Origin: Parabacteroides sp. PF5-6 | GTDB lineage: Bacteria; Bacteroidota; Bacteroidia; Bacteroidales; Tannerellaceae | DNA length: 64,000 nt | Direction: 5' to 3' | NCBI RefSeq assembly: GCF_029504695.1 | Contig: NZ_JAQFIN010000015.1 | Span: 19,686-83,685 of the forward strand | In this document: positions 42,764-54,000 of the stretch, one piece after another | How positions within the stretch are numbered: the first letter of the stretch is position 1 | Layout of the letters: each line of letters begins with the position of its first letter | Made by a program: the position numbers and the translations under genes | Notes under the pieces: model-generated | Told to the model about the DNA's origin: nothing | The model's database searches: none | Seen by the model: only the letters and a program-made list of their open reading frames with translations

Positions 42764-45751
42764 CTAATCGCGGAGGAAGGATTTGTAGATGGCATCCTGG
42801 ATACGGGTGCGGATCTCGAGTGAGAAGAGCTTGGTGTTCGTGCGGCTGGGGTTGACCCGGTTGGTCAGGAAGATATAGATCAATTGATTATCCGGATCCA
42901 CCCAGAAGCAGGTTCCCGTATAGCCGGTATGTCCGTAGACCGATGCCGGCGCCAGCGTGCCACAGGGAGAGCCTTTGGCTCCTCCGGGCATGGGTTTATC
43001 GAACCCCAGTCCCCGGCGGGAGTGAGGCGATTTGCTTTGCGTGAACAGGCGGGTCGTCTCTTTGGTGAGCAGGGTATCCCTTCCGTAGGTGCCCTGGTAG
43101 AGAAAGAGTTGCATGACCTTGGCCAGGTCTTGTGCGCTGGAGAAGAGTCCGGCATTGCCCGATACGCCTCCCTGGAAGGCTGCTGCCTCATCGTGCACGT
43201 ACCCGCACAAGAGTTGGCGGCGGATAAAGCGGTCGTTCTCCGTGGGCACGATCCGTGCGGCATCGAGCTTCCGGAGCGGGTTGTAGGTCGTTGTGCGAGC
43301 ACCCAGGCGGCGGTAGAACTGTTGGTCGAGCAGTTCATCGAGCGGTTGGCCCATCTGTCGTTCGACCATCATCTTGAGCAGGATAAAGTTGACGCAACTG
43401 TAGCGGTAGCGCCCTCGGGTGCCCAGCTTGGAGTCGGCGATCGCCAATAGGATCGAGTCGTTGAACGAATCGTGCAGGTAGAAGCCTTCGGCTACCTGGG
43501 TGGTGAATCCCGTTTTGGCGGTTTTCGACACCACCTCGGGCAGGAACGTAAAATCATTGCGTACGAAGGTCTTCGCGTCGAACCGGACCGGGTGGGTCGA
43601 CTTGCGCACGGCGCTGTAGAGGCTACCGTTATAACTGTCGTTGTCGATTGTCTTGAGGTAGAAATTGATCGTGGGGATCATCCCGGACTGGTGATACAGC
43701 ATATCGCGGATGACGATGTCTTTCTTGTCCGACGCTTTCAATTCGGGAATGAACGTGGAGATCTTTTGGTTGAGCGTGAATTGCTTTTCATCGTACGCCT
43801 TCATCACGGCCAATAACGTGCCCGCCGCCTTGGAGACCGAGGCCAGGTCGTAGACCGACTCGGGGTTTACCTTCCGCTTTTTCTCCGTATCGTAATAACC
43901 GAAAGCTTTGTTGTAGACGATCATTCCCTCCTTGGCCACCAATACCTGGCAGCCCGGGAAAGCCTCTTCGTCCAATCCTTCCTGCACGATCGATTCGATC
44001 ACCTCCAGGCGTGCGGGGTTGATCCCCACCTCCTGCGGCGGATAGAAGCCCAGGCGGCATTTCTCCGTAAAGACGCCTGTGCCTTCAAAGTAAAGGCCGG
44101 GGATCGATACCGGCAATTTGCCTTTCGCCGGCACACCACCGAAGATCACCTGGGCGGCATACGCTTGCGCCAGCGGGGTTGCCTCGTAGGCCATCACCGT
44201 CGCGCGGGCCTGACCGATCGATGGCGCATAGTTCCGGCAGGCATAAGGTAAGGTGAAGAACGTCAGTACGACCTCTTTCTTCGCCATCAACTGTCGCAGT
44301 TCCGCGCTCTCGGGGATCCGCACCGTATGGATCGCGCAGATGATCCGGTCGTACTGCATCAACCGATTGTACACCTGCTGCACCTGTGCCGGTGTCGCAT
44401 TCCGCCCCAGGCTGAAGCCGTCTACCGTATCGTAGCGGTTTAACATCTGCTGAAAATCATTATCTACCCCATCGCCCAACGACAACAGGGCGGTCTTCTT
44501 CTCGCCCGTGCCGCGCAGGGGGAGATAGCCGTCGGTGTTCGTGATCAGGGTGATGGCTTCGGCGTTCAGTTTGGCCACCAGCCATTCGGCGTGAGGTGTA
44601 TTCAAGCGTTCCGACAGCCCTTTGATCTCAATGGGTTCATACCGATTCAGTCCGACGATATACTTGTACTGAAGGATCTTGATGCACTTCTCTTCGATCG
44701 CTTCCAGGCTGATCGTTCCTTTGTCGACTGCCGCTTTGACTGCCGCCAGGTCTTTCGTCAGCGATGCCGGCGCCAGCAGGATATCATTGCCTGCCAGTAA
44801 GGCTCTGACCGAAGGATTGTCGGAGGCATTGCCCGTCGCCCCTTTCATCGCCAGCGCATCGGTGAAGCATAATCCCTGAAAGCCCAGTTTCTCTTTCAAC
44901 AGGCCGGTAACCACCGGGTGCGATAAGGAAGAAGGAAGGTTTGCTGTCCGATCCAAAGCGGGCACATAGAGATGCCCGGTCATCAGCCCGGCAAAGCCTT
45001 CGTAGATAAAACGTTTGAAAGGCAATAATTCTACGCTGTCGAGCCGGGCCCGGTCGTGCCGTACGGCCGGCAGCGTATGGTGGGAATCTTCCGCCGTATC
45101 CCCATGCCCGGGAAAATGTTTGGCCACCGCCACGACCCCTTTCTTCTCCAGGCCACGGGCGTAGGCAATCCCTTTCTCGGCCACCGCCGCGGGGTTCTCG
45201 CCAAACGAGCGGATGCCGATCACCGGGTTCGACATATTACTGTTGACATCCACATCGGGCGCGAAGTTGATATGGATTCCCATCTCATTGCACTGGCGAC
45301 CGACCTCCTCGCCATAGGCTTCGATCAGCGCGTTGTCTTCGATAGCTCCCAGCATCATATTCTTCGGGAAACGCGTCGTGCCGTCCAGGCGCATCGACAA
45401 GCCCCATTCCCCATCCAGCGAGATCAATAACGGGACCCGGGCGGCCCGTTGGGCACGGTTGGTCACCTCCGCCTGTTTCACCGCATTGCCTTTTTGCCAC
45501 AGGATACCGCCCACCTTCATCTCTTGCACGTAATGCAGCAGCGTTTGCAGGTTCCGGTTGTCGTCGGTCGGGTTCACCACGGGCATAAACAGCTGTCCGA
45601 TACGCTCATCCAATGTCAACGTATCAAAAACAGAGTCCACCCAATGATTCATTTCCGCTTCATTCACCCGTCGATAAAGTTCCGGCACGGTTTGGCTTTG
45701 CACAGAAAGGATACACACACAGCTGGTTATTAATATAAGTAGTTGCCTCAT
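42764..45751 (-). CDS. Glycoside hydrolase family 3 fused to a serine hydrolase (beta-lactamase fold)
   Basis: 995 residues with a signal peptide (about 1-20). Residues 35-370 are a GH3 N-terminal barrel of the NagZ type: KHFPGHGDTAEDSHHTLP at 211-228 holds the His-Asp pair that serves as acid/base in NagZ. A linker GH3 C-like domain spans about 390-580. From about 600 to 990 is a class C beta-lactamase-like domain with SVSK (Ser near 638), the Tyr motif RYSCVN and HTGYTG near the end. Combined activity on N-acetylglucosaminyl linkages and on peptides or esters in wall turnover is likely. The gene is single, with its own promoter. Confidence 0.92.
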   Translation of the reverse strand: MRQLLILITSCVCILSVQSQTVPELYRRVNEAEMNHWVDSVFDTLTLDERIGQLFMPVVNPTDDNRNLQTLLHYVQEMKVGGILWQKGNAVKQAEVTNRAQRAARVPLLISLDGEWGLSMRLDGTTRFPKNMMLGAIEDNALIEAYGEEVGRQCNEMGIHINFAPDVDVNSNMSNPVIGIRSFGENPAAVAEKGIAYARGLEKKGVVAVAKHFPGHGDTAEDSHHTLPAVRHDRARLDSVELLPFKRFIYEGFAGLMTGHLYVPALDRTANLPSSLSHPVVTGLLKEKLGFQGLCFTDALAMKGATGNASDNPSVRALLAGNDILLAPASLTKDLAAVKAAVDKGTISLEAIEEKCIKILQYKYIVGLNRYEPIEIKGLSERLNTPHAEWLVAKLNAEAITLITNTDGYLPLRGTGEKKTALLSLGDGVDNDFQQMLNRYDTVDGFSLGRNATPAQVQQVYNRLMQYDRIICAIHTVRIPESAELRQLMAKKEVVLTFFTLPYACRNYAPSIGQARATVMAYEATPLAQAYAAQVIFGGVPAKGKLPVSIPGLYFEGTGVFTEKCRLGFYPPQEVGINPARLEVIESIVQEGLDEEAFPGCQVLVAKEGMIVYNKAFGYYDTEKKRKVNPESVYDLASVSKAAGTLLAVMKAYDEKQFTLNQKISTFIPELKASDKKDIVIRDMLYHQSGMIPTINFYLKTIDNDSYNGSLYSAVRKSTHPVRFDAKTFVRNDFTFLPEVVSKTAKTGFTTQVAEGFYLHDSFNDSILLAIADSKLGTRGRYRYSCVNFILLKMMVERQMGQPLDELLDQQFYRRLGARTTTYNPLRKLDAARIVPTENDRFIRRQLLCGYVHDEAAAFQGGVSGNAGLFSSAQDLAKVMQLFLYQGTYGRDTLLTKETTRLFTQSKSPHSRRGLGFDKPMPGGAKGSPCGTLAPASVYGHTGYTGTCFWVDPDNQLIYIFLTNRVNPSRTNTKLFSLEIRTRIQDAIYKSFLRD

Positions 45752-45774
45752 CTTCTCTTTTGTCTTTTGTCCGT

Positions 45775-45782
45775 CAAAGATA
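45775..45782 (-). promoter_or_regulatory. -7 promoter element for the GH3 fusion gene
   Basis: Minus-strand TATCTTTG, leader about 20 bases. Confidence 0.6.
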
Positions 45783-45814
45783 GTGAAGATTCTTTATTCT
45801 TCATTTTATTATAC

Positions 45815-45822
45815 TATATTTG
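45815..45822 (+). promoter_or_regulatory. -7 promoter element for the NIPSNAP gene
   Basis: TATATTTG, leader about 24 bases; it is divergent from the GH3 promoter 33 bases away. Confidence 0.6.
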
Positions 45823-45849
45823 AGGCGAACAATCTAATTCTATCCATCC

Positions 45850-46620
45850 ATGAAACGTAGACATTTTGTAAAAGCTGCCGGTGCCCTGGCGTTGCTTTCC
45901 TCGGCGAAAGCTTATGCATCCCCTGCTCCGGTATCTTCCCAAGGGAAAGAAATCTATGAATGGCGTATCTATACGCTTAACCAGGAAACGGACACGCTCG
46001 ACCGGTTCTACCAGGACACGCTGATCCCGGCATACAACCGCAAGCAAATCAAGGTAGCCGCCTTTGCGCCCTACAAACCGGGTGAGAAAGTCATGCGCTA
46101 CTTCCTGTTTATCTATCCGGATATGGGGACCTATCAGCAAGTGAAACAATCGATCCGGCAGGATCAGACCTTCTGCCGCCAGGCACAGGCGTTTTACGAC
46201 CAGACGGCTGTTTCGCCGATCTACTCCAACCTGGAGACCTACCTCTGCGAGGCGTTCGACAAGATCCCCACCCACCGCTTGCCCGATCCCACCCGTTCGC
46301 TCTTCGAGATCCGCATCTACTGGAGCCCCAACGAAGAGGCCAACCAGCGCAAGGTCGGGATGTTCAACCGCGAAGAGATCGACCTGTTCGATAAGGTCGG
46401 CATCCACTCGGTTTGCTACGGCGATATCCTGGCCGGCCCGCGTATGCCTGCCTTGATCTACCTGACGTGGTACAAAGACGAACCTACCCGGGCCGAAGCC
46501 TGGAAGAAGTTCGCTTCCCATCCCGACTGGCTCGCCATGAAGGATCGTCCCGAATATGCCCATACCGCCACCAACAATCAAAGCATCTTCCTGACGCCTT
46601 TGGCTTATTCGCAGTTGTAA
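45850..46620 (+). CDS. NIPSNAP family protein with Tat-like signal
   Basis: 256 residues. The N-terminus MKRRHFVKAAGALALLSSAKAYA has a twin-arginine pattern (RRHFVK) and an AxA cleavage site near 23. Two ferredoxin-like NIPSNAP units follow: one opening with YEWRIYTLN and one with FEIRIYWSPNE. These dimeric alpha/beta barrels occur in oxidative or sugar-related contexts, but enzymatic function is not established. If the Tat signal is real it would be exported folded; tatABC is not in the window. Confidence 0.85.
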   Translation: MKRRHFVKAAGALALLSSAKAYASPAPVSSQGKEIYEWRIYTLNQETDTLDRFYQDTLIPAYNRKQIKVAAFAPYKPGEKVMRYFLFIYPDMGTYQQVKQSIRQDQTFCRQAQAFYDQTAVSPIYSNLETYLCEAFDKIPTHRLPDPTRSLFEIRIYWSPNEEANQRKVGMFNREEIDLFDKVGIHSVCYGDILAGPRMPALIYLTWYKDEPTRAEAWKKFASHPDWLAMKDRPEYAHTATNNQSIFLTPLAYSQL

Positions 46621-46648
46621 ACTTGTATGTTTTTTTCTTTTGTATTCC

Positions 46649-46677
46649 TTTGATCTGGGAATAATTAACTACTTTTG
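46649..46677 (+). promoter_or_regulatory. -33/-7 promoter for ricT-gldH
   Basis: TTTG at 46649-46652 and TACTTTTG at 46670-46677, 17 bases apart; leader about 40 bases to the start at 46721. Confidence 0.6.
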
Positions 46678-46720
46678 CGGTTTAAGCGTATTGCTATATA
46701 TACAATATACAGACCGATCA

Positions 46721-48035
<1,315 letters not shown>

Positions 48036-48043
<8 letters not shown>

Positions 48044-48509
48044 CAGGCTCTCCGGCGTGGTTATCCGCCTCTGTTGCTTATGGCTTCTGTGTACTTCCTG
48101 CACAGACAGGACTTACTATGAGCAGTATCAGACGATCGACAACAAATGCTGGGCCAAAGACGCGGAGTACTATTTCACGTTCGAGATCACCGATACCTCC
48201 GCGGCCTACGACCTGACGGTCGAGATCCGCAACAACGACCGGTATCCCTATCAGAATCTCTGGCTTTTCCATAGCGAGCAACACCCTTCGGGCCCGCTCG
48301 TGCGCGATACGACCGAATGCCTGCTGGCCGACGACTACGGCCGATGGCTGGGTACGGGCATCTCCCTTTTCCAGTCGAGCCATACGCTGCGTTCGTCTTA
48401 CCATTTCAAGGAAGCAGGCAGCTACACCCTCGCCTTCCGCCAGGGCATGCGCAACGAAGCCCTTCCCGGTATCCAGCAGATCGGCTTAAGAATCACCCAA
48501 AGGCCTTAG
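48036..48509 (+). CDS. gldH: GldH-type lipoprotein
   Basis: 157 residues from MHNRLSGVVIRLCCLWLL; an in-frame ATG at 48006 would add ten. A lipoprotein signal ends at LCTSC. KCWAKDAEYYFTFEITDT and NDRYPYQNLWLFH are typical of GldH, needed for gliding in Flavobacterium but also conserved in non-gliding Bacteroidales, where its role is unclear. It is coupled to ricT. Confidence 0.85.
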
Positions 48510-48571
48510 TGCCCGCAAAAAGAAGATAAGTTATTTCAAGTCACACCAAACGACTAAATTATTAAACGCAT

Positions 48572-50734
48572 ATGAAACACTTACATTACCCCCTGTTGGT
48601 TGCCCTGGCGGCCCTGATCTTGTTGCCCCTGAGGGCGATGGCCGATATCGTGCCGACGAATAAGAATATCTATGTCAAAGCAACTGCTACCGGCAACGGC
48701 AACGGTTCCGACTGGAACAACGCCACCGCTTCGCTTAGCGAGGCATTGATCTATACCAATGCCCAGGCCAAGGACCCGATTGAAAGCAAGGCCGATGAAC
48801 CCCTAACATACACCATCCATATCGCCCAGGGAACCTATTACCCGCAGAGCTTCGAGGGCATAAAGAAGGAAGGAACTTCCGGTCCTGAACCCGGCCCCCG
48901 CGACCACACCTTCCTGATCACCTCCGACGTGACGATCCTTGGCGGATACAAAGCCGACGGTTCCGGCTACCGAAATCCGGCAGCATACCCGACGATCCTC
49001 AGTGGAGACCTGAGCCAAGGTGGGAAGTTTCCCGACAACGCCCCCGCCTACCATGTGGTGCTGGCGGTAGGGAAAGACATAGACAACCCCATCCACCCCA
49101 GTCTCGACGGCGTAACGATCACCGGAGGGAATAGCCTGGAGGTGAAGAATACGGCTGTAAATGTAAACGGCTATGCGATTTACCAAAACAATGGCGCCGG
49201 CTTATACAATTACTCTGCCGACATCCATTTGCGGCAGGTGGTGATCACCGGCAATCAATCAGGTCACAATGGCGGTGGGATCCTTAACCAAAGGTGTACC
49301 CCCACGCTTACCTCGGTACGGATCACTGCCAACCAGGCAAGTAGCAATGGCGGCGGAATGTATAACACTTTAAGCTCGCCCACGCTGACCTCGGTATGGA
49401 TCACCGCCAACCAATCAAGCGACAATGGCGGTGGGATCTATAATTCCTCCAGCTCGCCCCAGCTGATCTCGGTTGAGATCACCGGCAATCAGGCGAATGT
49501 AGGCAGTGGGATCTACAACGACAACAGCTCACCCACGCTCACCCAGGTTACTCTTGCCGGAAACAAGGCAAATAGCAGTGGCGGTGGGATCTATAACATT
49601 TTCTCTTCCCGCCCCAAGCTGCGGAATAGCGTCGTATGGGGCAATACGGCACCGTTCGGTGCGAATGTGTCCAACAACAACAACCCCGCCCCCACCTATA
49701 CCTATTGCCTGGTGCAAGGGCTCACTCCTGAAGGTGAGGGTAACCTTCCGGGAGATACCCAGCCCGGCTTTGTCGCTCCCATCGTTCCCGGCGATAACTG
49801 GACGCCTACCGCCGGAGGCGACTACCGCCTGCAATCGACCAGCCCGCTGATCAATCAGGGAAGTAACGATCTTTACCCCGGTGATGAGGGTTTCGATTTA
49901 TATACCGACCGCGACGCAGCCGGCAACCCCCGCCTCTACGGCGAACGGATCGATATCGGCGCCTATGAGGATCAAACGCCAGAGCCCACCTATCACAGTC
50001 TCACCCTCGACATCGCCCCGGGCATCGACTGCTACGGCCTGACTGCCGGCACGCACCGGGTGGCCGAAGGCGATCACCTCTTCCTGCAGTTCCTGGCGGA
50101 TGACCCGGCACTCACGGCAGAGGATCTTATGCTTGTGATCGACGGCATCGATACCCCTTTCAATGTGCCCGCCGGCAACGCCTACTACGGCTATATCCTG
50201 CCTGTCACCGGTGCGCATACGATCCTGATCGCCCAGCGCTACTATCCCGTCACCCTGCCCAGAGGATTCAACCTGGCGGAAGGAGTACATTCCGTAGCCT
50301 ATGGCGAGCCTTTCGTCTTCTCTACCTGGGCGATCAACGAAGGCACACTCAAGGTATATGCCAACGGTGAACAACTGCCCTGCTCTGTCGATCAGCATCC
50401 GCTACGCACCGATCTGCCCGAAGTCGATCCCGTACAGCTCTTCTACCTGGTAGAGAAAGTTATTGGCCCCGTAATGATCACCACCGAAGGCGAAGCCCAG
50501 CAACCCACGGGCCACGCCTCTCTTGCCACCGGCAAGATCCGCGTGGCAATTACGAATTACGAATTACGAATTACGAATGAAATGACCACTGCGGTCGACG
50601 TGGCGGTCTACACCGTCACCGGCCAAACCTTCGTGCAACTTCGTGCCCTTAGCGGTTCAAAAACAATCGCCTTACCTGCCGGTGTCTATTTCATCCGGGC
50701 AGGAAGCCAGACGTGGAAAATGGTTGTTGATTAG
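48572..50734 (+). CDS. Beta-helix surface protein with C-terminal sorting-like domain (paralogue 1)
   Basis: 720 residues with a signal peptide ending near ALAA...RAMA (about 25). Residues 30-400 are a right-handed parallel beta-helix with coils of about 25 residues, each with GGGIYN or GGGMYN and TANQ. Two immunoglobulin-like segments follow (about 470-620), then a short C-terminal module (MTTAVDVAVYTVTGQTF ... LPAGVYFIRAG) that resembles type IX secretion sorting domains. Just before it are residues NYELRITNE encoded by a 7-nt array. Likely exported and cell-surface anchored; ligand unknown. Confidence 0.82.
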   Translation: MKHLHYPLLVALAALILLPLRAMADIVPTNKNIYVKATATGNGNGSDWNNATASLSEALIYTNAQAKDPIESKADEPLTYTIHIAQGTYYPQSFEGIKKEGTSGPEPGPRDHTFLITSDVTILGGYKADGSGYRNPAAYPTILSGDLSQGGKFPDNAPAYHVVLAVGKDIDNPIHPSLDGVTITGGNSLEVKNTAVNVNGYAIYQNNGAGLYNYSADIHLRQVVITGNQSGHNGGGILNQRCTPTLTSVRITANQASSNGGGMYNTLSSPTLTSVWITANQSSDNGGGIYNSSSSPQLISVEITGNQANVGSGIYNDNSSPTLTQVTLAGNKANSSGGGIYNIFSSRPKLRNSVVWGNTAPFGANVSNNNNPAPTYTYCLVQGLTPEGEGNLPGDTQPGFVAPIVPGDNWTPTAGGDYRLQSTSPLINQGSNDLYPGDEGFDLYTDRDAAGNPRLYGERIDIGAYEDQTPEPTYHSLTLDIAPGIDCYGLTAGTHRVAEGDHLFLQFLADDPALTAEDLMLVIDGIDTPFNVPAGNAYYGYILPVTGAHTILIAQRYYPVTLPRGFNLAEGVHSVAYGEPFVFSTWAINEGTLKVYANGEQLPCSVDQHPLRTDLPEVDPVQLFYLVEKVIGPVMITTEGEAQQPTGHASLATGKIRVAITNYELRITNEMTTAVDVAVYTVTGQTFVQLRALSGSKTIALPAGVYFIRAGSQTWKMVVD
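50549..50576. repeat. In-gene 7-nt array, word ATTACGA
   Basis: ATTACGA four times in frame inside the first beta-helix gene, between identical flanking codons shared with the paralogue. Compare 53902-53929. Confidence 0.93.
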
Positions 50735-51003
50735 AAGACAGAGGACCCTCCGACGACCAAAAATCCCCATTTCATCGCGTTTTTCCGATGCACTTTTTCC
50801 TGATTTGGCAAGTTGTTTTCCTAATTTGGCAAGTCCGACCGAACCTTTCCCCGTAGATTTGTCCCTGAGCAATCAAGGAGGAACAGAGCCCTCTATTTTC
50901 AATTTATTCAATAAACAAACAAACAGTATGAAACAGAAATTACACCTTTGGTTAATTGATAATTGATAGAACTTAATAAACACAATTTTTAAAAACAAGA
51001 CGT

Positions 51004-54000
51004 ATGAAGAGAACAAAACACCTGATCCTGACCCTATGCCTTATAGGGTTAGCCCTTAGTTTGAATGCCTTCGCCGCAGGAGCGGAGACAAAAGTGATTC
51101 GAGTGAATGCTGCCGCTACCGGCGGCGATGGCTCCTCCTGGGATAATGCCTATAAGGAATTAAGTGATGCGCTGGCGGAAGCCAAAACACTGGCGGAAGC
51201 TGCCGCCGCCGATGCCGACCCTGTCGAGATCTGGGTCGCCCAGGGAACGTATTATCCGAAGTATAAAGTCGGCATTGACACTGACGACCGCGACCGTGCC
51301 TTTGTGATCCCGGCGGGCGTCGAAGTCTATGGCGGCTTTGCCGGAGGGGAAGAAAATCTCTCCGACCGCGGCTGGGCAACGAACCCAACGATCCTCTCGG
51401 GGGAGATAGGTGAAAATGGGATAGACGACAACTGCTTTCGTGTGGTATACCTTACTGGCGGCACGCTCGATGGATTTCATATCACAGGAGGTTACGGACA
51501 GTCCGGTGGCGGAGTCTGTGCCACCGACGGCACCCTGAAAAACAATAGAATCTACGGCAATACAGCCGGATTCGGTGGCGGAGTCTATGCCATCAACGCC
51601 ACCCTGATCAATAATACGATCTACGGCAATACAGCCAACCAAGGTGGCGGAGTCGATGCCAGAGTCACCACCACCCTGACGGGCAATACGATCTACGGCA
51701 ATACAGGCATATACGGCGCCGGCGGAGTCATTACCTTCGAAAACACCACCCTGACCAATAATATCCTCTGGGGGAATAAGTACGGGGAGAGTGGTAGTGC
51801 TCAGGATCTCTACGTTACAGGCACCTCCACCACCGGCTCCAATAACCTGATCGGCAGCATGGTCAAGGGGGATGGTGCCTCTTATAATGACACCGACGAC
51901 CTGATCGGCGACCCTTATTTTATCGATCCCGCCAATGGCGACTTCCGCTTAGGGGTCTATAGTGCGGCGATCGGTGCGGGAACTGGCGATGCCAATATAG
52001 GCGCCTGGCCGGCTGTGACACTCGTGTCTACCAACAACATCCTCTACGTCAGCCGCACAGTCGATATCACCGTGGCAGATTATCAAGGCGATGGTTCCTC
52101 CTGGACTAATGCCATCTCCGACCTGGGCGAGGCATTGGCTTTTGCCGCCGATCCCGACAATAAAGTCGCCCAGATCTGGGTCGCCCAGGGAACCTATTAT
52201 CCGAAGTATAAAGCCGGTAACGGCACCGACGACCGCGACTGCGCCTTTGTAATCCCTGCGGGCGTCGAAGTCTATGGCGGCTTTGCCGGAGGGGAAACTG
52301 AGCGCGATCAGCGCGACTGGGTAAAGAACAGAACGACCCTCTCGGGGGATATAGGTGATCTTAACGATAACACCGACAACTGCTACCACGTGGTGGTTAT
52401 GGTGTTGAAACGTGCTGATGTCGACACTGGTGCTGACGCTGAGACCGCCACCCTCGACGGCTTCCATATAACCGGCGGAAATGCGAGTGGAGGTAACTCT
52501 ATAACGGTGGACGGAGTCCCTTATATCTACCGGTACTACGGCGGCGGAGTCTTTGCCTCCGGCGAAGCTTTGATAACGAACAATACAATCTACGGCAATG
52601 AAGCCGAAAGCTACGGCGGCGGAGTCTATGCCAACGACGCCACCCTGATCAACAATACGATTTGCGACAATACGGCCAAAAGGCATGGCGGCGGAGTCTT
52701 TGCCGACGGCGCCACCCTGACCCACAATAGGATCTACGGCAATAAAGCCACCACCACCGGCGGCGGAGTCAATGCCAACGTCGGCACCACCCTGACGGGC
52801 AATACGATCTACGGCAATGAAGCCGGCCACGGCGGCGGCGGCGGAGTCTTTGCCGCCGGCGCCACCCTGATCAACAATACGATCTACGGCAATACAGCAG
52901 CCAACTCCGGCGGCGGAGTCCTTGCCTACACCAGCACCATCCTGACGAACAATATCCTCTGGGGAAATAAGCTCGAGGATGGCAGTGGTAAGGATCTCTA
53001 CGTTAGCAGCGCCTCCGGCTCCCATAACCTGATCGGCAGCATGGCTCCGCAGAAACCGTTTTTTATTGAAGCAAACCCCCTGATTGGTGAAGATATCGAC
53101 CCCCTCTTCGTCGATGCCGCCAACGGTGACTTCCGCTTGCAGGAAGGTAGCCCGGCAATCGATGCGGGAGATAACGAGGCTTATGAAGACAAAGATTATC
53201 CTGACACCGACGCCGCCGGCGATGAGCGTATCCAGAACAATATCATCAATATCGGCGCCTACGAAACGGTAGTGCTGGCCGACCCCGCCGAATACCACAC
53301 GCTCACCCTCGAAGTGGCACCGGGAATCCTCTTACACGGCCTTAGCGCGGGCGAGCACCTGGTGAGCGACCATCTCTTCCTGCAGTTCCTGCCCGAAGAT
53401 CCGGCACTCACCGCAGAGGATATTATGCTGGTGATCGATGGCGTCGACACGCCCTTTACCGTGCCTGCCGCCGGAGCTTACTACAGCTATATCCTCAACC
53501 CCGTTACGGCCGATCATACGATCCTGATCGCCCAACGGGCGTACGACGTGATCCTGACCCCCACCGAAGGGGTTACCTATAGCGTCGGTGCCGGTACCCA
53601 CTCCGTGGCCTATGGCGAAGCGTTTAGCTTTGCCGTCACCCTCGACGATGCGATCGATCCGGAAGCGGTACACGTCTATGCCAACGGCCAGGAGATAGGC
53701 CCAAGCAACAGCCCCTCCAACCTCCCCCAAGGGGAGGCTCTTCGAAGCGAAGCGACTTCTTTCTCCTCCCCCTTGGGGGGAGGCCGGGAGGGGGCTTCCC
53801 TTTCCTACACCATCGACGCCGTCACCGGCCCGGTCACCGTCACACTCGAAGGGTATACCACGGGCCACGCCTCTCTTGCCACCGGCAAGATCCGCCTGGT
53901 AATTGACAATGGACAATTGACAATTGACAATGAAATGACCACTGCGGTCGACGTGGCGGTCTACACCGTCACCGGCCAAACCTTCGTGCAACTTCGTGGA

